DNA of 23,112 bases from Eubacterium sp. CAG:248 (GTDB lineage Bacteria; Bacillota; Clostridia; Lachnospirales; Lachnospiraceae): NCBI GenBank assembly GCA_000436475.1, contig FR886212.1, positions 1 through 23,112 of the forward strand. The letters run 5' to 3'. The notes under the pieces are model-generated. The model was not told the DNA's origin and ran no database searches. It saw only the letters and a list, made by a program, of their open reading frames with translations. Position 1 is the first letter of the stretch, and the number at the start of each line of letters is the position of its first letter. This document shows positions 6,159-13,731 of this stretch, in pieces. The translations under genes were made by a program, and so were the position numbers.

Positions 6159-7556
6159 ATGAATAAATGTATGGAGTTAGAGGACAGAATTCTTAGGAAT
6201 TTGTTGACACAATATGTGGGTATATTTCAGATTAATATATCTGAAGGAGTTGTATTATGTCTTAGTGATGGGGAAAGAGTAGTAGATACAAGTAAGACTA
6301 TCAGTTTTGAGACATGGCTCAATGGCACTATTGATATATGCCATTGTGATGATAGGATCAGTCTTTTAAATCTTATATCATATGATGCACTTAAGCAGTT
6401 TGACAGCAGTCATGAGGTTAAGCAGTGTAAGGATATAAGACTTATGGTTAATGGAGAATACAGATGGATACTTATAACACTTATGCATGATACAGATGAT
6501 GCTGTATGCAAAGGACAGATAACAGTAACATACAGGGATGTTTCACACAGGTATAAGTATTATGATATTATAGAAAAGAAGAATCTTGAGTTAAAGAAGC
6601 TTCTTCAGACAGCGGAACAGTATAAGGCTGCGCTTATGTCTGAGGCTATAGTATTATATCAGGTTAATTTTTCTAAAGATATTATAGAAAATGATATCAT
6701 CCAAAGAAAGAAAAACAGTGCACTTAAGGTATTGAATGCAGTTGGTATCAATACTCCTTGTTCATATGATGAATATTGCAGAAGATGGCATAAAAGAGTG
6801 TCAGATGATACGATAAACAACTACATGCTGCTTGAAACATCTGCAAAGATGATAGATGAGTATAATAAAGGAAAAACATTGCTAACCCAGGATTATAGAA
6901 CACTTGATACCCAGAATGAGGAGATGTGGGTAAGTAAGACCGTATATCTTGCTAAGGACAATATTACAGGTGATATCATAGGTATAGTCAGTCTTAGGAA
7001 TGTAAGTGAGAGATATCATCAGGAGTTCTTGCGGGAATCTCTTGCTAAACAAGCTTCGCTCGATCTGCTTACAGGTTTATATAACCATGTAACAGGAGAG
7101 CTTCTTATTAAGAATAAAATAGATGATGGGATATATTCTGATTCGGCATTTATTATATTTGATATAGATAAATTCAAGCTTGTCAACGATACATATGGAC
7201 ATTATTTCGGGGATTGTGTCCTACAGTGTGTTGCAGCACGACTAAAGGAAAGTGTCAGGGAAGATTCTGACATAGCTATAAGATATGGTGGAGATGAATT
7301 TGTTGTATATGTTAACTATAAGCAGGAGGATAATATAAAAGATATTGTTAACAGAATATTTAACAATGTTTCATGCATATATGAGGGATATCAGATCAGT
7401 ATAAGTATGGGAATAAGTCTTCTAAGTGATGGTAATCCACATTATTATGATATGTACAGGAATGCAGATAAAGCTTTATATGAAGCTAAAAGAAGCGGAC
7501 GAGGACAGTATAGGTTCTATGGGGAATGCAGTGAAGAGAGTAAGGATGCAGGCTGA
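6159..7556 (+). CDS. PAS-GGDEF diguanylate cyclase
   Basis: Predicted to make the second messenger cyclic di-GMP from two GTP. No membrane segment or signal peptide is apparent, so it is likely cytosolic. Two PAS-like modules precede the catalytic domain: one ends around 'GQITVTYRDVSHRYKYY' and a second around 'GDIIGIVSLRNVSERY', each joined to the next by a helical linker. The cyclase domain starts at 'LDLLTGLYN'; 'FDIDKFKLVNDTYGH' and an intact GGDEF signature predict activity. The inhibitory RxxD site is not present in its normal register (Glu replaces the Arg). Start choice is uncertain: 6132, 6147, 6159 and 6171 are all in frame, with only a weak GGGG upstream. The product is 465 aa from 6159. 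Confidence 0.88.
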   Translation: MNKCMELEDRILRNLLTQYVGIFQINISEGVVLCLSDGERVVDTSKTISFETWLNGTIDICHCDDRISLLNLISYDALKQFDSSHEVKQCKDIRLMVNGEYRWILITLMHDTDDAVCKGQITVTYRDVSHRYKYYDIIEKKNLELKKLLQTAEQYKAALMSEAIVLYQVNFSKDIIENDIIQRKKNSALKVLNAVGINTPCSYDEYCRRWHKRVSDDTINNYMLLETSAKMIDEYNKGKTLLTQDYRTLDTQNEEMWVSKTVYLAKDNITGDIIGIVSLRNVSERYHQEFLRESLAKQASLDLLTGLYNHVTGELLIKNKIDDGIYSDSAFIIFDIDKFKLVNDTYGHYFGDCVLQCVAARLKESVREDSDIAIRYGGDEFVVYVNYKQEDNIKDIVNRIFNNVSCIYEGYQISISMGISLLSDGNPHYYDMYRNADKALYEAKRSGRGQYRFYGECSEESKDAG

Positions 7557-7565
7557 TTTTAATTG

Positions 7566-7658
7566 AGTTGTCACAACAAAGATGATTTACAATGTATAGT
7601 TTTATGATAATTTCAGTAATCTATATATTGTATATATTCTTGATGTGACAACTTTTTT
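7566..7658 (+). terminator. Long-range inverted repeat with T-run, possible terminator
   Basis: Perfect 10-bp arms AGTTGTCACA (7566-7575) and TGTGACAACT (7644-7653), the latter running into six T. The arms are separated by 68 nt of AT-rich sequence, long for a terminator loop. It sits between the convergent ends of the GGDEF and mocR genes. It could be a terminator or a small structured RNA. Confidence 0.45.
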
Positions 7659-9141
7659 AGATACATATATCAATAAGCAGTTGGGCAGTTCTTGCAATAT
7701 CACTATCTGTTATTCCAGAATAATTAACAATAGCTATATGTTCGTAATCAGCTTTGTTATAAGAATTATTAGTTATATAATCAGAAAGAAAAGATATCAT
7801 AAGTCCGTTATTATAAGCACGTTTCTTTAACTCTTCATCGGTATACTCAGTATCATATTTTAGTAAGAAATGTAGTCCTGAATCTTCTTCATATATATGA
7901 ATTCTATCTTTTATTAAGCTATCCATAAGTCTGGATATTAGTTCATCACGGATATCCCTGTAGTGATTCCTCATACGGTTTATATGTTTATCAAGATACC
8001 CTTCTTTAATAAAATGTGCAAGCGTATATTGTTCAAAGTTAGAGACTGTACAAGCATAGAATCCCAGAGTACTTTTAAAGCGCTCAAGCAGAGGCAGAGG
8101 CAGTACCATGTAGCTTATTCTTATTGTGGCTGCTAGGCTTTTAGTAAATGTATTAAAGTATATAACCTTGTCAGTTGCATCTATAGAAAAAAGAGAGGGG
8201 ATGGGTTTTCCCTGTAACCTGAACTCACTGTCATAGTCATCTTCTATTATATATCTGTCAGGCGATTGATTAGCCCATTGTAAAAGTCCATAACGGCGGC
8301 TTATGGATGTTACGATTCCTGTAGGAAAGTGATGTGAAGGTGATATCTGTATAATCTGGGAATCGTTAAGACCCTGGCAGTCAGGTATTACCCCTTCTTC
8401 ATCCATGTCAAGATAGTTAACCTTTACACCTAAGGATTTGTATATATTGACTATCTTTTTTGAACTTGGATTTTCAAGTCCATACGATATATTTCTTCCA
8501 AGAAGCTGCACAATAAGTCCATATAGATATTCGGTGCCGGCACCGATAATAATCTGTTCGGGATTAACAGTTATCCCACGAAATTCATACAGATGTTTAG
8601 CAATAGCCTGTCTTAACTGCATAACACCACCGGTAGGAGGTACATTTAATGTACTGTCTCCTTCATATGTAAGAACATGGCGCATAAGCTTTGCCCATAT
8701 TGAGAAGGGAAAGTTATCATGAGGCGTGTGGCTTGAAACAAGATTTATACAATCAGCATCATGCATGTTTCCTATATCTGTATTATATGTATATGTTTTA
8801 TCTGATTGGTTATTATTGTGTGAATCTGTTATAGCTGTTTCATTATAAATATGGCTGCTTTTTGGGGCTGACAGGTAAATGTTGTTGTTAATATCATTTT
8901 TAATATCCGACACGTAAAAGCCTTTTTTAGGCAGGGAATATATGTATCCTTCCGCAAGCAGCTGACCATATGCATTCTCAACAGTTACTACACTTATCCC
9001 ATGGTTTTTTGCAAAGTCTCTTTTAGATGGAAGCTTGGCATCAGGTGAAAGCTTTCCTGATAAAATATCTTCTTTTATGCATGTATATAAATATTCATAT
9101 AAACTGCGGCCATTGCGGTTGTTGAATGAGTAGGTAAGCAT
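7657..9141 (-). CDS. MocR/PdxR-family regulator (GntR HTH fused to aminotransferase fold)
   Basis: Transcription factor of 494 aa. The N-terminal winged helix covers residues 10-78, with typical 'LPSKRDFAKNHGISVVTVE' and 'GYIYSLPKKGFYV'. A variable Asn/Ser-rich linker runs to about 135, followed by a fold-type I aminotransferase domain to the end. PLP-site residues are visible: 'EDDYDSEFR' near 300-308 and 'TFTKSLAATIR', where Lys334 should hold PLP. Family members such as PdxR control vitamin B6 or amino-acid metabolism genes, but no pdx gene is nearby, so the target is unknown. It is divergent from degV. AGGAGAT lies about 9 nt upstream of the start, and the mRNA leader contains a long hairpin. 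Confidence 0.88.
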   Translation of the reverse strand: MLTYSFNNRNGRSLYEYLYTCIKEDILSGKLSPDAKLPSKRDFAKNHGISVVTVENAYGQLLAEGYIYSLPKKGFYVSDIKNDINNNIYLSAPKSSHIYNETAITDSHNNNQSDKTYTYNTDIGNMHDADCINLVSSHTPHDNFPFSIWAKLMRHVLTYEGDSTLNVPPTGGVMQLRQAIAKHLYEFRGITVNPEQIIIGAGTEYLYGLIVQLLGRNISYGLENPSSKKIVNIYKSLGVKVNYLDMDEEGVIPDCQGLNDSQIIQISPSHHFPTGIVTSISRRYGLLQWANQSPDRYIIEDDYDSEFRLQGKPIPSLFSIDATDKVIYFNTFTKSLAATIRISYMVLPLPLLERFKSTLGFYACTVSNFEQYTLAHFIKEGYLDKHINRMRNHYRDIRDELISRLMDSLIKDRIHIYEEDSGLHFLLKYDTEYTDEELKKRAYNNGLMISFLSDYITNNSYNKADYEHIAIVNYSGITDSDIARTAQLLIDICI

Positions 9142-9166
9142 GAAAATTATCTCCTGTTTGTTATAA

Positions 9167-9183
9167 GATGTAAGGATCAGAAG
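9167..9183. repeat. Direct repeat copy A, GATGTAAGGATCAGAAG
   Basis: Matches copy B at 9393-9409 in 15 of 17 positions. It lies in the mocR leader, overlapping the outer end of the long hairpin. MocR-type regulators often bind direct repeats, so it may be an operator half; this is inference. Confidence 0.4.
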
Positions 9184-9259
9184 ATATATTGCTGCTTATA
9201 TCAAAGTCGGGGGGCCTTTGACCCCGACATCAAGATAATATAAGTAGTAAAATATCTTC
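9180..9259 (-). promoter_or_regulatory. 80-nt near-perfect hairpin in the mocR mRNA leader
   Basis: Outer arms 9180-9201 and 9238-9259 match at 19 of 22 positions, and two of the three mismatches can form G-U pairs in RNA. An inner 7-bp GC stem (GTCGGGG at 9206-9212, CCCCGAC at 9222-9228) closes on a 9-nt loop. The mocR promoter lies just beyond it, so it would be at the 5' end of the transcript. The ribosome site is outside the hairpin and no T-run follows. It could be a stability element, protein-binding site or small mobile palindrome. Confidence 0.6.
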
Positions 9260-9272
9260 AGGTTATGATATC

Positions 9273-9300
9273 ATTATATTATTCCTGTGTACATCGTCAA
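9273..9300 (-). promoter_or_regulatory. Predicted mocR promoter
   Basis: On the minus strand TTGACG (9300-9295), 16-bp spacer, TATAAT (9278-9273). The start would fall near 9266, giving a leader of about 125 nt that opens with the hairpin. Confidence 0.65.
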
Positions 9301-9363
9301 GATAAAAAGTATGCTTGGAATGTTGTAAGCGGCAAGTTGCTTTTACTAATATGGCATATGGAA

Positions 9364-9392
9364 TAGACATATAAAATAAAATATTATATTAT
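9364..9392 (+). promoter_or_regulatory. Candidate degV promoter
   Basis: TAGACA (9364-9369), 17-bp spacer, TATTAT (9387-9392). Direct repeat copy B follows at once. A perfect 12-bp palindrome AAATCCGGATTT lies further down the leader at 9454-9465. Confidence 0.4.
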
Positions 9393-9409
9393 GATGTAAG
9401 GATTAAAAG
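9393..9409. repeat. Direct repeat copy B, GATGTAAGGATTAAAAG
   Basis: Second copy of the motif at 9167, 226 nt away, placed where transcription of degV should begin. The pair brackets the mocR-degV divergent region, which also contains the hairpin and both promoters; nothing else is seen in this stretch of about 360 nt. Confidence 0.4.
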
Positions 9410-9503
9410 GTCAGAAAGTTGTTTGCGCCTGCATAATAAGACTTTTGGTTTTGAAATCCGGATTTAAACAAGCTAATAATATTATTTGGAGGTTTATGCA
9501 GAT

Positions 9504-10391
9504 ATGGGTGATTATATAATTTCATGTTGTTCAACAGCTGATTTAGCAGAGAAGCATTTTCTAGAGAGAGATATTCATTATATATGCTTCCACTATGAAC
9601 TTGATGGAGTTTCGTATCCTGATGATTTGGGAAAAACTATGAATCTTGATGATTTTTATAAGGCTATGTCTGAAGGTGCTGATACTAAGACTTCGCAGAT
9701 AAATGCAGATGAATATGAAAAGTATTTTGAAGGATTCTTAAAACAGGGTAAGGATTTGCTTCATGTAACTCTTTCATCAGGAATATCGGGAACTATCAAT
9801 TCAGCACTTATAGCAGCAGATAATCTTAAAGAAAAGTATCCTGACAGAAAAATATATGTTATAGATTCTCTTGCAGCGTCCTCTGGATATGGACTTCTTA
9901 TGGATAAGGTGGCAGATTTAAGAGATGCAGGAATGGGAATAGATGAGTTAAAGAGCTGGATAGAAGATAATAAGTTAAGAGTTAACCACTGGTTCTTTAC
10001 AACTGATCTTACATTTTTTATAAAGGGAGGAAGAGTATCTAAGGTATCTGGCTTTGTTGGAAATCTTCTAAATATATGTCCTCTTCTTAATGTTGATTAT
10101 CAGGGAAAGCTTATACCGAGAGAAAAGATTCGTACAAAGAAGAAGGTTATAGCAGAAACTGTAAACAAGATGATACTTAATGCAGATAACGGAACTGATT
10201 ATTCAGACAAATGTTATATATCCATGTCAGCATGTATAGAGGATGCACAGGCAGTAGCAAAGCTCGTTGAAGAAAAGTTTCCTAAGCTTAATGGTAAGGT
10301 CGTTATTAATAATATAGGAACAACTATAGGAAGCCATACAGGACCAGGAACAGTTGCATTGTTTTTCTGGGGTGAAAAAAGAATTGATTAA
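9504..10391 (+). CDS. DegV family fatty-acid-binding protein
   Basis: Cytosolic two-domain protein; characterised family members (FakB) hold a fatty acid for phosphorylation by FakA. It is 295 aa from this start. The family signature appears as 'CSTADL' at the N-terminus (usually DSTADL), then 'LHVTLSSGISGTINSA' at about residues 85-100, 'VIDSLAASSGYG', 'FFIKGGRVSKVSG' and the C-terminal 'NNIGTTIGSHTGPGTVALFF', where the conserved His and Gly loop sits. The ATG at 9504 has GGAGG 11 nt upstream; a TTG at 9486 overlaps that ribosome site and is unlikely. It is probably cotranscribed with the aldo/keto reductase 29 nt downstream. No fakA is in the window, so the ligand and partner are unknown. 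Confidence 0.9.
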   Translation: MGDYIISCCSTADLAEKHFLERDIHYICFHYELDGVSYPDDLGKTMNLDDFYKAMSEGADTKTSQINADEYEKYFEGFLKQGKDLLHVTLSSGISGTINSALIAADNLKEKYPDRKIYVIDSLAASSGYGLLMDKVADLRDAGMGIDELKSWIEDNKLRVNHWFFTTDLTFFIKGGRVSKVSGFVGNLLNICPLLNVDYQGKLIPREKIRTKKKVIAETVNKMILNADNGTDYSDKCYISMSACIEDAQAVAKLVEEKFPKLNGKVVINNIGTTIGSHTGPGTVALFFWGEKRID

Positions 10392-10420
10392 TATCAGGCA
10401 TAAAGAGGTATATAAATATT

Positions 10421-11521
10421 ATGAAAAAGTTCGGATTTGGAACTATGAGACTTCCACTTATAGATTCTCAGGATAAAAGTTCCATAGATATGGAAGAGTT
10501 AAAGAAAATGGTAGATGAGTTCATGGCAGCAGGGTTTACATACTTTGATACAGCATTTACATATCATGAACAGTTATCAGAGAGTGCATTAAAGGAAGCA
10601 CTTGTAGACAGGTATGACAGAGACAGCTATATTTTTGCTGATAAGATGCCAACTGTGCTCGTTAAATCAGGAGATGAATATCCAATGTATTTTAACAAGC
10701 AGCTTGAAAAGACAGGTGTTGGATATTTTGATTATTATCTTATGCATAATATGGGAAGGGACAGATATTTTAACACTCACAAATGGGGTGGCTTTGATTT
10801 TGCAAGAAGAATGAAGGAAGAAGGTAAGATTAAGAAGTTTGGATTTTCATTTCATGATGATGCAGAAATGCTTGACCAGATACTTACTGAACATCCTGAG
10901 GTTGATTTTGTACAGCTGCAGATTAATTATCTTGATTGGGAGAATAAAATCATCCAGTCAAGAGCATGTTATGAGACAGCAAGGAAGTATAACAAGCCGA
11001 TAGTTGTTATGGAGCCTGTTAAAGGAGGAACACTTGCCAATCTTCCAAAGGAGGCTGACAGCATGCTTTATGAGTATGCTCCTGGTGTTTTGCCAGTGTC
11101 TTATGCATTGAGATTTGCAGCCAGTCTTCCAGGTGTGTTCATGGTGCTAAGTGGTATGAGCAGCTTAGAGCAGGTTAAGGATAATATACATATTATGGAT
11201 AATCCAGCTCCGCTTAATGAAGGTGAAAAGGAGCTTTTAAGCAAAATAGTAGATATAATTAACAGCAAAACTGTTATTCCATGTACATCATGTGGATATT
11301 GTATGGAGGTATGTCCTAAGAATATTAATATTCCGGGTTTGTTTGGGCTTTATAACAACTATTGTATTAATAATAATTTTTCAAATATGTATCATGGAAG
11401 GCTTGTTATGGGAAGAGGACGCGCATCTGATTGTATAAAATGCCACAGATGTGAAAAGAACTGCCCACAGCACATTAAAATACCAGATAACCTGGAATTA
11501 GTAGCGGCACATGAGAAATAA
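10421..11521 (+). CDS. Aldo/keto reductase fused to a 4Fe-4S ferredoxin domain
   Basis: Predicted soluble oxidoreductase of 366 aa. The N-terminal TIM barrel (about 1-275) keeps the aldo/keto reductase catalytic set: Asp43, Tyr48, Lys75 and His109 ('DYYLMHN'). The C-terminal part carries two ferredoxin-type clusters: Cys288, 291, 294, 298 in 'CTSCGYCMEVCPK' and Cys338, 341, 344, 348 in 'CIKCHRCEKNCPQ'. This architecture is common in clostridia and suggests electron exchange with ferredoxin, but the substrate is unknown. It follows degV closely and probably shares its transcript. The last codons and stop are imperfectly duplicated in tandem downstream (11510-11524 and 11525-11539). Confidence 0.9.
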   Translation: MKKFGFGTMRLPLIDSQDKSSIDMEELKKMVDEFMAAGFTYFDTAFTYHEQLSESALKEALVDRYDRDSYIFADKMPTVLVKSGDEYPMYFNKQLEKTGVGYFDYYLMHNMGRDRYFNTHKWGGFDFARRMKEEGKIKKFGFSFHDDAEMLDQILTEHPEVDFVQLQINYLDWENKIIQSRACYETARKYNKPIVVMEPVKGGTLANLPKEADSMLYEYAPGVLPVSYALRFAASLPGVFMVLSGMSSLEQVKDNIHIMDNPAPLNEGEKELLSKIVDIINSKTVIPCTSCGYCMEVCPKNINIPGLFGLYNNYCINNNFSNMYHGRLVMGRGRASDCIKCHRCEKNCPQHIKIPDNLELVAAHEK

Positions 11522-11539
11522 GAACGTGAGAAATAAGGA
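11510..11539 (+). repeat. 15-bp tandem duplication spanning the stop codon
   Basis: Two adjacent 15-nt units with 13 matches (CATGAGAAATAAGAA then CGTGAGAAATAAGGA). The second unit repeats the terminal Glu-Lys-stop of the preceding gene and so supplies a back-up stop. It is probably replication slippage. Confidence 0.6.
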
Positions 11540-11551
11540 AAAACAATATCT

Positions 11552-11580
11552 TTGTAAGATTACATAAAGTATGCTATAAT
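11552..11580 (+). promoter_or_regulatory. Predicted thrH promoter (extended -10)
   Basis: TTGTAA (11552-11557), 17-bp spacer containing TGC just before TATAAT (11575-11580), an extended -10. It drives thrH and perhaps the trk genes downstream, as no terminator is seen until the riboflavin leader. Confidence 0.62.
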
Positions 11581-11651
11581 CTAATGATTAATGTGTTAAG
11601 GTAATGACATGATAAAACGAGTTTATATATCTGATGAGGAGGAATAATAAA

Positions 11652-12257
11652 ATGAGTATGAATATTGTATGTTTAGATCTTGAAGGGGTACTGGTTCCAG
11701 AGATATGGATAGCATTTGCAGAGGAGAGTGGTATTCCAGAGCTTAAAAGAACTACCAGAGATGAGCCGGATTATGATAAGCTTATGAACTGGAGACTTGG
11801 CATATTAAAAGAACACGGACTTGGTCTTAAAGAGATTCAGGAAACTATTGCAAAGATTGATCCACTTCCAGGTGCTAAGGAGTTCCTTGATAAGTTACGC
11901 GAGACAACACAGGTTATTATTATAAGTGATACATTTACACAGTTTGCAGCACCACTTATGAAAAAGCTTGGATGGCCTACAATATTCTGTAACACTCTTG
12001 AGGTTGCAGATGACGGAACTATAACAGGGTTTAAGATGCGTTGTGAACAATCTAAGCTTTCAACAGTAAAGGCTCTTCAGTCAGTCGGTTTTGAAACAAT
12101 AGCAAGTGGTGACAGCCATAATGATCTTGGTATGATACAGGCAAGTAAGGCTGGTTTCCTTTTCAGAAGTACAGAACAGATAAAGAAGGATTATCCACAG
12201 CTTGAGGCCTTTGAGGAATATGATGATCTTTTTGAGGCTATAAAGAAAGCATTATAA
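11652..12257 (+). CDS. thrH: ThrH-type phosphoserine phosphatase / homoserine phosphotransferase
   Basis: HAD-superfamily phosphatase of 201 aa. In Pseudomonas aeruginosa ThrH hydrolyses phosphoserine and can transfer the phosphate to homoserine. The nucleophile motif reads 'CLDLEGVLVPEIW' (Asp9, with Glu11 where most HAD phosphatases have a second Asp), a ThrH trait. 'IIISDTFTQF' is motif II, the motif III lysine lies in 'CEQSKLST', and 'ASGDSHNDLGM' is motif IV. The start at 11652 is preferred over 11634 because AGGAGG at 11637-11642 is then 9 nt upstream. No serine or threonine genes flank it, so its pathway role here rests on family knowledge. Confidence 0.9.
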   Translation: MSMNIVCLDLEGVLVPEIWIAFAEESGIPELKRTTRDEPDYDKLMNWRLGILKEHGLGLKEIQETIAKIDPLPGAKEFLDKLRETTQVIIISDTFTQFAAPLMKKLGWPTIFCNTLEVADDGTITGFKMRCEQSKLSTVKALQSVGFETIASGDSHNDLGMIQASKAGFLFRSTEQIKKDYPQLEAFEEYDDLFEAIKKAL

Positions 12258-12337
12258 GAGTATCATAATATACATGATATGTTCTTTCAAACAGGCTTAT
12301 TATGCGTAAAGATATGTGCGCAGAGGTGAGGATTGGT

Positions 12338-13723
12338 ATGTTTAAATTAAGTAAAAAGGAAAATGGTCTTAATATTATAATAGTTGGATGTGGAAAAGTT
12401 GGTGCAACTTTAGTTGAACAGCTTAGTAAGGAAGGCCATGATATAACCGTTATTGATAAGAAACCCGAACGCATCCAGGATATTACTAATATGTTTGATG
12501 TTATGGGAATAGTAGGAAATGGTGCAAGTTATTCTACGCAGATGGAAGCAGGTATAGAAGAATCTGATCTTATAATAGCTGTTACAGATTCAGATGAATT
12601 AAATCTGTTATGCTGTACAGTGGCTAAAAGAGTAGGTAAATGTGCAGCCATAGCAAGAGTCAGAACACCTGATTACAGTGAAGAAACAGGTTATCTTAGA
12701 GAGAAACTTGGTCTTGCGCTTATTATTAATCCGGAGCTTGAGGCTGCTAAAGAGGTAGCACGTATACTTTATCTTCCAACAGCACTTGAGGTAAACTCTT
12801 TTGCGCATGGTCAGGCAGAGCTTGTTAAGTTTAAGGTTCCAGCAGATAATATTCTTAATGAGCTTAGCATAGCATATCTTGGTAAGAACATAACTAATGA
12901 TATACTTATATGTGCTATAGAGCGAGGTGGAGAGGTATATATTCCTAACGGTGACTTTATAATAAAAGCCGGTGATGTTATATCGTTTGTATCAGAAAGA
13001 CATATAGCAAGAAATTTTCTTAAAACTATAGGATTTGCAACAAACCAGGTTAAGGATACCATGATAATAGGAGGCAGCAAGGCAGCGTACTATCTTGCTA
13101 AGGAGCTTATTAACATGGGAATCTCTGTAAAGATAATAGAAAGAGACAGGGAAAACTGTGAAAGACTCAGCATTAAGCTTCCTAAAGCCATAGTTATAAA
13201 TGGTGACGGCACAGATCCTGATATATTAAAGGAAGAAGGTATTGAAACAATACAGTCATTTGTTCCGCTCACAGGTATTGATGAAGAGAATATAATGCTT
13301 ACACTTCATGCAAAGCAGGTATCTAATGCTAAGGTAGTTACCAAGATTAACAGGGTTAATTACAAGCAGGTTATTAATAATCTGGATCTTGGAAGTATTG
13401 TATATCCTAAGTATATAACTTCCGAAGCTATCATAGCATATGTGCGTGCAAAGAAGAATTCTATGGGAAGTAACATAGAGACACTTTATCATATGTTTGA
13501 CTCAAGAGTTGAAGCGATAGAGTTCATAGTTGAAGCGAATTCCATGGTATCAGGTATACCTATAAAGGATCTTAAGCTTAAAAAAGATGTTCTTATATCA
13601 TTTATCAATCATGATGGACATATTATTATTCCAACAGGTAATGATGAGATAAAAGATGGTGATACAGTTATGATTGTAACTAAGAATACAGGATTTACTG
13701 ATATTAATGATATAGTCAGGTGA
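12338..13723 (+). CDS. trkA: TrkA, NAD-binding regulatory subunit of potassium uptake
   Basis: Peripheral cytoplasmic protein that binds nucleotide and gates the TrkH channel. It is 461 aa with two tandem RCK units, each a Rossmann fold (TrkA-N) plus a TrkA-C domain. The first Rossmann motif is intact ('IIIVGCGKVGATL', Gly17, Gly19, Gly22, then Asp40 of 'VIDKKPE'). The second is degenerate ('MIIGGSKAAYYLA'), common in tandem TrkA proteins. The ATG at 12338 has AGGTGAGG about 6 nt upstream, so the longer 12302 start is rejected. trkH begins 8 nt after its stop; a GTG for trkH at 13720 would overlap. Confidence 0.94.
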   Translation: MFKLSKKENGLNIIIVGCGKVGATLVEQLSKEGHDITVIDKKPERIQDITNMFDVMGIVGNGASYSTQMEAGIEESDLIIAVTDSDELNLLCCTVAKRVGKCAAIARVRTPDYSEETGYLREKLGLALIINPELEAAKEVARILYLPTALEVNSFAHGQAELVKFKVPADNILNELSIAYLGKNITNDILICAIERGGEVYIPNGDFIIKAGDVISFVSERHIARNFLKTIGFATNQVKDTMIIGGSKAAYYLAKELINMGISVKIIERDRENCERLSIKLPKAIVINGDGTDPDILKEEGIETIQSFVPLTGIDEENIMLTLHAKQVSNAKVVTKINRVNYKQVINNLDLGSIVYPKYITSEAIIAYVRAKKNSMGSNIETLYHMFDSRVEAIEFIVEANSMVSGIPIKDLKLKKDVLISFINHDGHIIIPTGNDEIKDGDTVMIVTKNTGFTDINDIVR

Positions 13724-13731
13724 GGCACGTT

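Noticed and set aside
9454..9465. Perfect palindrome AAATCCGGATTT as a key operator
   Set aside because: A lone 12-bp palindrome with no second copy seen and no placement at a promoter; noted only within the degV promoter entry.
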